64,000 nucleotides of DNA from SG8-4 sp964598225 (lineage in GTDB: Bacteria > Planctomycetota > Phycisphaerae > Sedimentisphaerales > Anaerobacaceae): contig CAZRBG010000006.1 of NCBI GenBank assembly GCA_964598225.1, forward strand, positions 84,523 to 148,522, read 5' to 3'. The stretch's first letter is position 1; each line of letters starts with the position of its first letter. Below the pieces are notes generated by a model. It saw only the letters and a list, made by a program, of their open reading frames with translations. It ran no database searches and was not told the origin of the DNA. The position numbers were made by a program, and so were the translations under genes. Below, one piece after another: positions 33,510 through 42,138 of this stretch.

Positions 33510-33521
33510 GGTCTTCATTCA

Positions 33522-34412
33522 ATGAAAGAGCTGGTTGTTATAAGCGGCAAGGGCGGAACGGGTAAGACCAGCATCGTGGCGTCGTTTGCGGGACTGGCGA
33601 AGAGTGCCGTGTTAGCGGACTGCGACGTCGATGCGGCGGATCTGCATCTGGTACTGGAGCCGAAAGTTAAACAGGAGTCTGCTTTCTCCGGCGGGAAAAG
33701 AGCGTCCATCGTGACCGAAAAATGCATCGGCTGCGGCAAATGCATGGAAGTTTGCAGATTCGGCGCCATCAAGTCCAACGGCTCCGCAGATAATGGTGAA
33801 ACTGAAACGTTCGCCGTTGATCCGATTTCGTGCGAGGGCTGTAAGGTATGCGTCGAATTCTGCCCGGCAGGAGCGATTGATTTCAGTGATGCCGTGAACG
33901 GCCGGTGGTTCATATCGGATACACGATTCGGGCCGATGGTACACGCCGAGCTTGGAATCGCAGAGGAAAACAGCGGCAAGCTGGTGACCCTTATTCGCAA
34001 AGAGGCGAAAAGATTAGCTGGAGAAGACAATAAAGATCTGATAATCGCCGATGGTTCGCCCGGAATTGGCTGTCCGGTTATAGCCTCCATTACAGGAGCG
34101 GACCTTGTTCTAATAATCACCGAGCCCACACTTTCGGGAATGCACGACCTTGGACGTGTTGCCGATCTGACCGAGAGCTTCGGAATTCCAACGTTGGTGT
34201 GCATAAACAAATCGGACTTGAACCCTGATATGACCAGAAAAATCACCAAAGAAGCCGGCGAACGCAGCATCAAGCTGGCGGGTGGGATTCGTTATGACAA
34301 GGCTTTCACAAAGGCTCAAATCATGAAGGCAACGATAGTCGAATATACCGGCGGATTAGTGGCCGAAGATGTTAAGGCATTATGGAGAAATATTGTATAT
34401 GCATTAGGTTGA
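33522..34412 (+). CDS. MinD/ParA-type ATPase with inserted ferredoxin domain (second)
   Basis: 296 residues. Walker A SGKGGTGKTS near the N-terminus, two [4Fe-4S] motifs (Cys68, 71, 74, 78 and Cys104, 107, 110, 114) between strands of the ATPase core, then IIADGSPGIGCPVIASITGA. Paralogue of the preceding gene, 12 bases downstream; the two likely pair as a heterodimer. Overall sequence is clearly different from the first copy, an old duplication. Probable role: ATP-driven assembly or transfer of a metal cluster. Confidence 0.92.
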   Translation: MKELVVISGKGGTGKTSIVASFAGLAKSAVLADCDVDAADLHLVLEPKVKQESAFSGGKRASIVTEKCIGCGKCMEVCRFGAIKSNGSADNGETETFAVDPISCEGCKVCVEFCPAGAIDFSDAVNGRWFISDTRFGPMVHAELGIAEENSGKLVTLIRKEAKRLAGEDNKDLIIADGSPGIGCPVIASITGADLVLIITEPTLSGMHDLGRVADLTESFGIPTLVCINKSDLNPDMTRKITKEAGERSIKLAGGIRYDKAFTKAQIMKATIVEYTGGLVAEDVKALWRNIVYALG

Positions 34413-34429
34413 CTGGAGGTAAGAAGTAG

Positions 34430-35668
34430 TTGGAAATGACAGAAGAATGTGGATTTCGTCAAAGTGGAAGAAGTACCGTGGATCAGTTTCAAATCGACCA
34501 GGAAAATATCTCCAAAAACCTCGAAGACGTAAAACACAAGATTCTTGTTCTATCGGGCAAGGGCGGCGTGGGAAAGAGTACAGTAGCGGCTAACCTTGCA
34601 GTATCCTTGTCCCGAGCGAACAAACGTGTTGGTCTTCTGGATATTGATATTCACGGTCCGAGCATTCCCAAAATCCTGAATCTTGAAGATAGAATTATCC
34701 AGGTTCTCGGCGAGACTTTGTTGCCCGTCCAGATCGGTCCTGACTTGAAGGTTATGTCCATTGGATTTTTGCTGCGCGGCAGAGATGACGCGGTCATTTG
34801 GCGAGGGCCGATGAAGAATCAGATGATAAGGCAGTTTCTAAAGGATGTTAAATGGGGAAGCCTCGATTTTCTTATCGTTGACTCACCGCCTGGAACGGGT
34901 GATGAGCCGCTTTCCATTGCCCAGCTCCTGGGAGACGCCGATGGCGCTATCATAGTGACTACTCCACAGCAGATAGCGCTTTCAGACGTAAGGAAAGGTA
35001 TCTCCTTCTGCCGTAATCTCAGTATTCCGGTACTGGGTGTCGTGGAGAATATGAGCGGCTTTGTATGTCCCAACTGCGGGCAACAGACCAACATCTTCAG
35101 ATTGGGCGGCGGCGAAGAAATGGCCCGGCAGCTTGGCATTAACTTCCTCGGAAGAATCCCGATAGATCCGCAGATTGTACAGGCGTGCGACGAGGGGCAG
35201 CCGTATGTCGGCAGGGATGATCACAATGAGACTGCCAGGGCCTTTAATCAAGCGACTCAGAGCGTATTAAGACTCGAAAACCGGAAGAAACCGGAAAAGG
35301 TAAAGTTTAACAAGAAGGGAGCGAAAAGCATGCGTATAGCAATTCCTATAGTTGAAGGGAAATTGAGCCAGCATTTTGGCCATTCCGACATTTTCGCAAT
35401 TGTCGATACGGACGGTGATTCAGGTAAGGTTCTGAATCGAAAGGATCTCACGCCGCCCCGACATGAGCCCGGCGTCCTGCCGAGATGGCTTCATGACGAG
35501 GGTGTGAACGTCATTATCGCGGGAGGAATGGGTCAGCGGGCGCAGCAACTATTTGCGCAGAATCAGATAGAAGTCGTCGTAGGCGCTCCCGCGGAAAGTC
35601 CGGAGAGCCTGGTGTCGGCCTATCTCGGCAACACGCTGCAGGCAGGAGAAAACATCTGCGACCATTAA
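34430..35668 (+). CDS. MrpORP: Mrp/NBP35-type ATPase fused to a NifX-type (ORP-like) domain
   Basis: 412 residues; TTG start at 34430 chosen because GGAGGT lies 9 bases upstream (an ATG at 34436 is 15 bases away). Residues 40-280: Mrp/NBP35 Fe-S carrier ATPase with Walker A SGKGGVGKST (about 42-51), IVDSPPGTGDEPLSI and the CPNCGQQ pair that binds the cluster between subunits. Residues 301-412: a NifX/ORP-like domain (MRIAIPIVEGKLSQHFGHSD). This fusion is the MrpORP seen in Desulfovibrio relatives. An internal ribosome site and ATG at the domain border may also give the free C-terminal domain. Confidence 0.92.
   Translation: MEMTEECGFRQSGRSTVDQFQIDQENISKNLEDVKHKILVLSGKGGVGKSTVAANLAVSLSRANKRVGLLDIDIHGPSIPKILNLEDRIIQVLGETLLPVQIGPDLKVMSIGFLLRGRDDAVIWRGPMKNQMIRQFLKDVKWGSLDFLIVDSPPGTGDEPLSIAQLLGDADGAIIVTTPQQIALSDVRKGISFCRNLSIPVLGVVENMSGFVCPNCGQQTNIFRLGGGEEMARQLGINFLGRIPIDPQIVQACDEGQPYVGRDDHNETARAFNQATQSVLRLENRKKPEKVKFNKKGAKSMRIAIPIVEGKLSQHFGHSDIFAIVDTDGDSGKVLNRKDLTPPRHEPGVLPRWLHDEGVNVIIAGGMGQRAQQLFAQNQIEVVVGAPAESPESLVSAYLGNTLQAGENICDH
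35313..35332 (+). promoter_or_regulatory. Internal ribosome site and ATG within mrpORP
   Basis: AAGGGAG (35315-35321) lies 8 bases before an in-frame ATG at 35330, exactly at the junction of the Mrp and ORP-like domains. It looks like the retained start of a formerly separate gene and could still give an independent 112-residue domain. Confidence 0.5.
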
Positions 35669-35672
35669 ACTT

Positions 35673-36512
35673 ATGGGCGAGTATGTGTGCATAACGACGC
35701 TCGTTGAAGACACCGTATTAGGAACGGGATTGTCTTGTGAGCATGGTCTGTCATTTTGGATTGGATATGGCGATCGGAGAGTCCTTTTTGATGCCGGGCA
35801 GACCGACCTTCTTCTCAAAAACGCAAAAAAACTGGGTGTCGATTTGGGCAAGACCAACGCCGTCATATTGAGCCATGGGCACTACGATCACACAGGCGGT
35901 CTTGTAGTCGTGCTTGATGGTGCTCCCGAAGCGTTGGTCTACACACATCCGGCGGCGCTCGAGCCTAAGTTCAGTTGTAAAGGTGCCGAAGCCCGGGCTA
36001 TCGGAATGCCAGACTCTGTGAAGGAAATTCTTCACTCTCATGCTGAGAAGAATAGAGTCCTATGGACCGAAGCACCTGTGGAAGTCATGCCGGGACTATT
36101 CGTCACCGGCCCAATACCCCGAAACACGGACTTCGAAGACGTCGGCGGGGCTTTCTACGTCGATGAGAATTGCGAACAGGCAGATACACTACCAGACGAC
36201 CAGGCGGCGTTTTTTGATACGCCCAGAGGCCTGGTAGTCCTTTTGGGCTGCTCTCATGCCGGCGTTGTTAACACATTGAATTACATTATGACAATAAGTG
36301 GTAACAAGCATATTGACAGTGTTGTAGGCGGGATGCATTTGTCGAACGCTTCTCAGGACCGCATAGAAAAAACCGTGCAATTCTTACGCGAGTGCAATGT
36401 GCAGAATATCGGTCCTTGCCACTGCACAGGCACCAATGCGGCAAGACAGATTTGCGATGCTTTTCCGAGTCAGTTTGTTGAATGCTCTACGGGAGGTCGA
36501 GTGCAATTGTAA
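35673..36512 (+). CDS. MBL-fold metallo-hydrolase
   Basis: 279 residues. The HxHxDH zinc motif is SHGHYDHTGG, later His in LLGCSHAGVVNTLNY and VVGGMHLSNA, and CHCTG near the end. The family is the RFA-phosphate synthase-like or dihydropterin-type MBL group found in methanogens and anaerobes. In this operon it might act on a pterin-like or small-molecule cofactor of the metal cluster (inference). The ribosome site is poor; the gene starts 4 bases after the mrpORP stop, so it may be translationally coupled. Confidence 0.88.
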   Translation: MGEYVCITTLVEDTVLGTGLSCEHGLSFWIGYGDRRVLFDAGQTDLLLKNAKKLGVDLGKTNAVILSHGHYDHTGGLVVVLDGAPEALVYTHPAALEPKFSCKGAEARAIGMPDSVKEILHSHAEKNRVLWTEAPVEVMPGLFVTGPIPRNTDFEDVGGAFYVDENCEQADTLPDDQAAFFDTPRGLVVLLGCSHAGVVNTLNYIMTISGNKHIDSVVGGMHLSNASQDRIEKTVQFLRECNVQNIGPCHCTGTNAARQICDAFPSQFVECSTGGRVQL

Positions 36513-36598
36513 TAGTTGTGATACCATGCTATCGTTGGAGGTAGCGTCTTAAAGATGTGTGAAATGACATAACAGAAAGAAAAGAAAGGCAGAGGCGC

Positions 36599-37039
36599 GT
36601 GACGGAAGATAATGATAACTTTGTAGAGGAAATTCAAGAATCCATACTACAGGACCTCTCGGAAAACCTCAGGAAAGAGGTAACGAAACCCTGTAACATC
36701 GGGAGAATCACCGATCCCGACTGCTACGTAAGTGAGACCGGTGTCTGCGGAGACACAATTGAAATGTATCTGAACATTGACGATGGCAGGATACACGATA
36801 TCAAATTCATGACCGACGGCTGCGGCTACACGATCGCATGCTCCAGCTACGTTACAAAAATGGCAAAAGGAAAAACCATCCGGGAGGCGGCCCGGATCAA
36901 GTCGGAAGACGTCGATGAATATTTCGGCGGGCTGCCGGAAGAAAACAAACACTGCGCAAAGCTGTCCGTTATGACATTGCAGGCAGCCATAGAAAAATAT
37001 CGAAGTCGAAAGGATTTTCATGAACATCACAAGACGTAG
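36599..37039 (+). CDS. IscU/NifU-like iron-sulfur scaffold protein
   Basis: 146 residues from the GTG at 36599 (AAAGGCAGAGG upstream). NifU-N/IscU-like: KFMTDGCGYTIACSSYVTKM has the GCGxxxACSS motif of the IscU family's cluster cysteines, and HCAKLSVMTLQAA at the end supplies a third Cys (family ligand pattern C, C, C). Early residues lack a cysteine desulfurase-binding LPPVK motif, so it may use another sulfur source. It overlaps the next gene by 20 bases. Placed in a cluster of Fe-S-handling ATPases, it likely hands clusters to MinD and Mrp. Confidence 0.85.
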   Translation: MTEDNDNFVEEIQESILQDLSENLRKEVTKPCNIGRITDPDCYVSETGVCGDTIEMYLNIDDGRIHDIKFMTDGCGYTIACSSYVTKMAKGKTIREAARIKSEDVDEYFGGLPEENKHCAKLSVMTLQAAIEKYRSRKDFHEHHKT

Positions 37040-37553
37040 TATATTTCTTGGTGGTCTGACCGCGTTAGGGTGCGGAAGCCTCGACAAGGTTGGAAGCCGG
37101 GCAGAGGGAGCAGAAGACATGCATCAGAAGGATAAGGAAGGGTTTTTCAAGCTATATCCAGTGGGTAGAGTAGACAGAAAAGGTAAGTCCGTAAAATTGC
37201 GGATTTACAAGAAATACAGGGATGCCCTCAAAGGGCTGGACGGATTTTCCCACGCGATAGTGCTCTACTGGTTCGACAGAAACGACACGCCACGGAAACG
37301 CGGCATTCTCCAGGTACACCCGCGAGGCAACAAGAAAAATCCCCTGACGGGTGTTTTTGCATGCCGGGCGCCCGTGCGGCCTAATCTAATCGCCGTGACT
37401 CTCTGCAAGACTCTCGAGATCGAAGGAGGAGTAGTCACCGTCGAGAAGATCGATGCCCTCGACAACAGTCCAATTCTTGATATCAAGCCGTACATTCCCC
37501 AAATAGACCTCGAAACCGAAGATGTTCGAGTGCCCGATTGGCTGAAGGATTGA
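37020..37553 (+). CDS. TsaA-like (TrmO-fold) protein with twin-arginine leader
   Basis: 177 residues. The C-terminal about 45-177 is a TsaA/TrmO-like beta-barrel: YPVGRVDRK, LDGFSHAIVLYWFDRND, GVFACRAPVRPNLIAVTLCK and ALDNSPILDIKPYIP match the family. TrmO methylates t6A in tRNA in other bacteria. The N-terminus, MNITRRSIFLGGLTALGCGS, is a twin-arginine signal with a lipobox-like Cys, odd for a tRNA enzyme, so this copy may be exported and act on another substrate. It overlaps the scaffold gene by 20 bases and ends the operon core. Confidence 0.75.
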   Translation: MNITRRSIFLGGLTALGCGSLDKVGSRAEGAEDMHQKDKEGFFKLYPVGRVDRKGKSVKLRIYKKYRDALKGLDGFSHAIVLYWFDRNDTPRKRGILQVHPRGNKKNPLTGVFACRAPVRPNLIAVTLCKTLEIEGGVVTVEKIDALDNSPILDIKPYIPQIDLETEDVRVPDWLKD

Positions 37554-37617
37554 AATTCTGCCCCTGATAGCTTAGAATTCCGTTTCTAAAATTCATTGTT
37601 GCTTTTGGAGTAGCTTT

Positions 37618-38850
37618 ATGAAACACCGAGAAGGGCCTAAGCCTCGTCCTTACTTAGTAATTTTGGCGCTGATGACATGTCAGTGCTTTGCATTAGCGAT
37701 ATGGGCTGGCGGGAACACAAAAACAAAGCCAAAAAATCGAGCGGATTCCGTCCGCGCTTTAGTCTCACACCTCGGCCTCGGCAAGGGATCGGTTATAGCC
37801 GATATTGGCGCCGGAAACGGGAAAGATACGTGGGTATTTGCCGAGATTGTGGGTGATTCGGGCACGGTTTACGCCGAGGAGATATTCGAAGATAAAGTAA
37901 AATCTTTGAAAAATTCAGCCAAAGAGAAAAACCTTCCTCAGGTTATCGCCATGCTTGGCACCAGTGTGAATCCCTGCCTGCCTGAGGATTCCGTCGATTT
38001 GGCCTATATGAATCGCGTCTATCATCATTTTGCCAAGCCCCGAGAGATGCTCAGAGGGATATGGCGCTCGTTGAAGCCGAACGGTTATTTAGTCGTTGTC
38101 GATCAGCGACGCGGCACATTGCGCGACTGGGTCCCACGGCACCAACGCGAGAAGAAGCACTACCTGATTGCGGAAACAACAGTAGTGAGAGAGGCAAGGG
38201 AAGAAGGTTTTCTTTTTGTAGAATGCGCGGAAGAGTGCTGGCATAAAGAAGATCCCTTTGTCCTTGTATTTCAGCGCCCTGAGAAGCTAAGACGTCCGGG
38301 CATTGATCCGGACCGATTCCGTCCTCTTCCGGCGGACGATTGTTGCCATTTGTTTCTTCCCTCCGCCGGCTCCTATGAGAATCCAATCTTTATTGCACTG
38401 GGGCAGACTCGACAACTGATGGCTCCGATTCTCGAACACTCCGAAGGTGAAGGCCTGGATATTGTATTGGAGGAATGGGCAACGCAGAAAACAGAGAGGC
38501 CGCCGCTCCCTCCCGGTGTACTCCTGCCTTCGACACTTACACAAAATGGCGATCCGAATCTAAACGGTGAGCCGGTCGACGCGGTCTTTTTCCTGGACAC
38601 TTACCACCTCCTGTTTCACCACGAGAATCTACTTGCCGCGATCCACAAGAAGCTGACGGCAAACGGACGCATTTACGTTCTGGATCGAAGAGCCAACGAA
38701 CCAATTCCCCGCCGCGAAGCGAGCCATCGCAGAAAGATACATCCGAATACGGTAAAAGAAGAAATGAACGATGCAGGATTCTCCCTGTGGTTTTGTGGGC
38801 CGAGACTTACCCCGGATCGGTTCCTTATGGTTTTCGGCAAAAAACCTTGA
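37618..38850 (+). CDS. Exported SAM-methyltransferase-like protein with duplicated domain
   Basis: 410 residues. A signal segment (LVILALMTCQCFALAIWAG) is followed by a class I methyltransferase domain (about 45-190) with the glycine-rich motif VIADIGAGNGKDTW and VYAEEIFEDKVKSL, then MNRVYHHFAKPREML. The second half (about 215-405) repeats the C-terminal methyltransferase pattern (VDAVFFLDTYHLLFHHENLLA) without a glycine loop, so it looks like a degenerate duplicate. Exported methyltransferase-like proteins of this type are known in planctomycetes; SAM is not expected outside the cell, so the catalytic role is unclear. GGAG precedes the ATG. Confidence 0.75.
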   Translation: MKHREGPKPRPYLVILALMTCQCFALAIWAGGNTKTKPKNRADSVRALVSHLGLGKGSVIADIGAGNGKDTWVFAEIVGDSGTVYAEEIFEDKVKSLKNSAKEKNLPQVIAMLGTSVNPCLPEDSVDLAYMNRVYHHFAKPREMLRGIWRSLKPNGYLVVVDQRRGTLRDWVPRHQREKKHYLIAETTVVREAREEGFLFVECAEECWHKEDPFVLVFQRPEKLRRPGIDPDRFRPLPADDCCHLFLPSAGSYENPIFIALGQTRQLMAPILEHSEGEGLDIVLEEWATQKTERPPLPPGVLLPSTLTQNGDPNLNGEPVDAVFFLDTYHLLFHHENLLAAIHKKLTANGRIYVLDRRANEPIPRREASHRRKIHPNTVKEEMNDAGFSLWFCGPRLTPDRFLMVFGKKP

Positions 38851-39004
38851 TAGCATCGACTCATACAGGGAAGCCACGGAAAATTGAGCTTCGGAAGAAG
38901 TCCTGTGATCGCTGGGGCTATTACGATGGAATGTAGTGCTTGTAAGACCTGCCTGTCCGGAGTATCATATTACAGTCGATAAATCGTTTTTCGAAAGGAC
39001 TGTG

Positions 39005-40072
39005 ATGCCTCGTCTGTGGAAGTTCGTAATGGTAAACTGTATGTTCATTGTCGCGACAGCGGCAGCCGCTCCCGATATTGCCGTTCGCGCTGAAAATTTT
39101 ACCGTACCGTCGGCTACCGGACCGGTAACGCATATCCTGGCGCGAAACACTGGTGATGCCGAATGTGCCATAACTGTCGAGCCCGAGTATCCGGCCGGCT
39201 GGCAATGGAGTCCAAAGAATCGAGAAGTAACGCTGGCTCCCGGTGAGATGAAAAGGCTGCCTTTTACGATAGAGAAAGCATCCTTTGAGAAGTTGAATAC
39301 GTATCCCGTCGAGATTACGGTTATCAAAGGCTCAGATAGAACGAAGTATCAGCAGAAGGTTGTCTGCGCGAGTGCGCCGTATTTCCGGCCGGAAATAGAC
39401 GGCAGGTTCGATGAATGGTCGGATGCAATCGGCGTTACATTCAAGACCGCCGGCGGCCCTGACTCGACGAGCGGAGTCGAGAGGAAAACTGTCTTCCATA
39501 CCTACTGGAACAGACGTCATTTCTATTTGTACGTCCAGGTCGAAGAGGACAAGCTCTACGGCTATAAGAGGAGTGCCGCTCTGGTTGATGCAGTACAGTT
39601 TGCTCTTGCCCCGCGGACAGCGGTCACGGCATCCGAATCGAATGCGCCATCTCAAAGATCCGAATTTCTGATTGTCCACGAGGGCGGCCTGTTCGGCAGG
39701 GATAAATGTTTTCAATTGATTGAGCCGGGTCGGGAATTGTCGATCACACAACGGCAAAGGAACCTTGAGAAGCTCCAACTCAAGGACGCGGAAGTTGTCG
39801 TTAAGAGACGTGGTGATATTACGCATTACGAATGTGCGATCCCGTTCGCGGGGGTGCCAACAATCAAGCCCAAAGTCGGCCGGGAGATCGGGTTTTCGAT
39901 CCTTGTGCACGATCCCGACGGAACGGGTATCCGCGATTGGGGCAAGGCCGCCGGGCTCTGGCCTGAGCAGCGTAATCGGTTTGCATGGTGCAAGTGGGGC
40001 AAGGTAAAATGGCCCGTCGATCTGCTTTACGACAGTAAAGTTGAATTCGGATTATGTTCGTCAAAACGTTAG
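39005..40072 (+). CDS. Secreted protein with CBM9-like domain
   Basis: 355 residues; start at 39005 chosen for GAAAGGAC and the signal peptide (WKFVMVNCMFIVATAAAAP). About 25-115 is an Ig-like domain of the NEW3 type (NTGDAECAITVEPEYPAGW, LAPGEMKRLPFTIE). About 125-350 is a CBM9/DOMON-like sugar-binding domain: PYFRPEIDGRFDEWSDAIG, YWNRRHFYLYVQVEEDKLY and YECAIPFAGVP. No catalytic domain. It likely binds polysaccharides at the surface or in a polysaccharide-degrading complex. The same CBM9-like fold ends the amidohydrolase at the window's start. Confidence 0.78.
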   Translation: MPRLWKFVMVNCMFIVATAAAAPDIAVRAENFTVPSATGPVTHILARNTGDAECAITVEPEYPAGWQWSPKNREVTLAPGEMKRLPFTIEKASFEKLNTYPVEITVIKGSDRTKYQQKVVCASAPYFRPEIDGRFDEWSDAIGVTFKTAGGPDSTSGVERKTVFHTYWNRRHFYLYVQVEEDKLYGYKRSAALVDAVQFALAPRTAVTASESNAPSQRSEFLIVHEGGLFGRDKCFQLIEPGRELSITQRQRNLEKLQLKDAEVVVKRRGDITHYECAIPFAGVPTIKPKVGREIGFSILVHDPDGTGIRDWGKAAGLWPEQRNRFAWCKWGKVKWPVDLLYDSKVEFGLCSSKR

Positions 40073-40112
40073 AAGCGAATATACAATAAGTTGTATCTAA
40101 AAGGAGGTTCTT

Positions 40113-41171
40113 ATGTCTGAAAGGATACATATCGCCAGGGAGGTTTCCGTACTGTTGTTCTCGATTTGCGTTTTGCTGCTGTCGGGATGTGCCGTCAATG
40201 AGACGTATGTATCATCTGATGCCGAAGAGGGCGGTTCCATAGAAACCGAAGTAACGTCGGCCCGGAATTCCGATCCCTTCGAGGCAGGCAAAGAAGCAGC
40301 AGAGGCACTTCGGGGCAAGATGGGAAATCGAATGCTCGATGCGGTCGTGCTGGCCGAATGCTTCGAAGGGCGGGGTCATAAGAAAGAGGTGCTCAAGGGC
40401 ATCTGTTCGGTTTTTCCGAAAGATATTGTCTTCGGCTTTTCGACCTATGGTTCGTTCGCACAGGAAGGTTGTCTCGATCTCGATTCCGTCTCACTGCTCG
40501 GCATCGCCGGCGACGGAATCGCAACCTCGGCGGTGCTTCAGCAGAATCTGGGGATTTCGGATTTGACCATGGAAGAAAACGAAGCGGAACTTGCCAAACG
40601 TCTGCGCGCAGGCGGATCGGGGCTGGCTGCAAGGATTCCCGGACGCGAAGATGATCGTCTGATGGTTATTATGGCAGACGCTCACTCGCCGAAGAATCAG
40701 TTCCTTCTCGACGGCGCTCAGGAAATTCTGGGCAAGGATTTTGCCATCACCGGCGGCTCGGCCAACAAGAACTTCGGCCAGACGTTCGTGTATTTTCAGG
40801 GGCGGATGTACACCGATGCCGCTATCGCGTTAATGCTCTCGGGGGATTTCAACGTCTCTCTGGCGGGCAGACAGGCAAAGGAAAACAGCAAGGTGATCTC
40901 TTCAGCCGCCGAAGGCGCAGACGAGGCTATGAAGAAAATGAAGCAAAAGCCATTCTCCGTGCTGGCGTTCAATTGCGCCGGTCGTCAGGGCAAGCTCGAC
41001 AATATCGAAGACGAACTGACGGCTATCCAGAGCGTGATAGGAAATGATATTCCGCTGTTCGGAGCCTACTGTGCAGGTGAGATTGGCCCGGCGGACGTAG
41101 CCGAGAAAGACCCTGAAGTGCTCAGCAGCGGCGTAGGATGGCACGTGATGTTCACCGTTCTGGGGCGGTGA
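40113..41171 (+). CDS. FIST-domain lipoprotein
   Basis: 352 residues with the best ribosome site in the region (AAAGGAGG). Lipoprotein signal CVLLLSGCAV. The FIST N-domain (about 60-215; FGFSTYGSFAQEGCLDLDSV) and FIST C-domain (about 225-345; LAFNCAGRQGKL, PLFGAYCAGEIGP) are both present. FIST domains occur in signal-transduction proteins and are thought to bind small ligands such as amino acids; a membrane-anchored extracytoplasmic FIST sensor or binding protein is inferred. Downstream is a possible stem, not a clear terminator. Confidence 0.82.
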   Translation: MSERIHIAREVSVLLFSICVLLLSGCAVNETYVSSDAEEGGSIETEVTSARNSDPFEAGKEAAEALRGKMGNRMLDAVVLAECFEGRGHKKEVLKGICSVFPKDIVFGFSTYGSFAQEGCLDLDSVSLLGIAGDGIATSAVLQQNLGISDLTMEENEAELAKRLRAGGSGLAARIPGREDDRLMVIMADAHSPKNQFLLDGAQEILGKDFAITGGSANKNFGQTFVYFQGRMYTDAAIALMLSGDFNVSLAGRQAKENSKVISSAAEGADEAMKKMKQKPFSVLAFNCAGRQGKLDNIEDELTAIQSVIGNDIPLFGAYCAGEIGPADVAEKDPEVLSSGVGWHVMFTVLGR

Positions 41172-41187
41172 TGAATTGGGAATTCAG

Positions 41188-41202
41188 TGGGTGCCACACC
41201 CA
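41188..41202. terminator. Possible bidirectional stem between convergent FIST and SDR genes
   Basis: TGGGTG-CCA-CACCCA makes a 6-bp stem in the 59-base gap between two convergent genes. No T-run, so a weak candidate. Confidence 0.25.
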
Positions 41203-41230
41203 ACGCAATGTCTTTCCTGATTCTAATTTC

Positions 41231-41992
41231 CTAATGCATAGCCAGGCCGCCGCTTACGTCTACCGTAGCCCCGGTCATGTAATCGCTGCCTCGGCCTGCC
41301 AGAAAGACTGCGACTCGGGCAATTTCCTCGGTCTTGCCGATCCGACGGATCGGGACCCTGTTGATGTACTTCTGCATGTTGGCTCGCAGGGCCTTGTCCA
41401 TTATTTCGGTGTGCATCAGGCCGGGAGCGACGCAGTTGACCATGATATTCTTCTCTGCCACTTCCCTTGCCAGCGACACCGTGAACGATACTGCGCCGCC
41501 TTTGCTCGCATCGTAGGGGGCGTGCCCCGTAGTCGATCCGCGAAAAGCGGCCTGTGAGCTTATATTTACTATACGCCCCGGTTGTTGACGATCCAGAAGG
41601 CGCTTGACGAATTCCCGGCTGCACAGAAACGTCCCGGTCAAATTGACCTGTAGCGTATAACTCCACATTTCTTCCGTCATATCGGCCACCTGGCACGTCG
41701 GACAGTAGGCCGCGTTGTTGATCAGTATGTCGATCCGTCCGAAGTGCTCGTCGATCTTCTCGAACATGGCGACGATATGCTTCTCCTGACCTATGTCGGC
41801 ATAAACCGGGATAGCGTCGACGTTAAGTCTTTCCTTTATCTCACGTACGGTTGCTTCGGCCTTCTCTTTGTTGCGACGATAGTTGACGGCTACGCTGGCG
41901 CCCTCGGCGGCGAGTTGGAGCGACATCGCCCTGCCCAGCCCCTGCGAAGCCCCGGTTACCAATGCCACCTTGTCTTTCAAATCCAGATCCAT
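41231..41992 (-). CDS. Short-chain dehydrogenase/reductase (FabG-like)
   Basis: 253 residues from the ATG at 41992 (MDLDLKDKVALVTG); in-frame ATGs at 42004 and 42010 are alternatives without a clear ribosome site. Classical SDR: TGASQGLGRA cofactor loop, DILINNAAYCP, and the catalytic Ser-Tyr-Lys in NISSQAAFRGSTTGHAPYDASKGG-type segment (Ser in NISS, Tyr and Lys in YDASK). Ends with the usual SDYMTGATVDVSGG. Likely NAD(P)-dependent polyol or sugar-acid oxidoreductase. It is divergent to the GldA-like gene, 146 bases away, and probably part of one catabolic group. Confidence 0.88.
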   Translation of the reverse strand: MDLDLKDKVALVTGASQGLGRAMSLQLAAEGASVAVNYRRNKEKAEATVREIKERLNVDAIPVYADIGQEKHIVAMFEKIDEHFGRIDILINNAAYCPTCQVADMTEEMWSYTLQVNLTGTFLCSREFVKRLLDRQQPGRIVNISSQAAFRGSTTGHAPYDASKGGAVSFTVSLAREVAEKNIMVNCVAPGLMHTEIMDKALRANMQKYINRVPIRRIGKTEEIARVAVFLAGRGSDYMTGATVDVSGGLAMH

Positions 41993-42138
41993 GATTGCAG
42001 ACATTACCATTAACTGAGAAAATTGCAAGAAACAGCGAAAAATCCATTTTCGATTTTCGATTGACGACTGGTGAATGTCTCGACATAATCGGGCAACCAT
42101 AATCGAACAACGTCCTCAATTTTTGAAAGGGTAGAGAA

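Noticed and set aside
29132..35668. Nitrogenase cofactor (nif) cluster, because of the NifX/NifB-type domains
   Set aside because: No nifH, nifD, nifK, nifE, nifN or radical-SAM nifB is present; the MrpORP fusion and ferredoxin-MinD ATPases point to an ORP-type locus instead.
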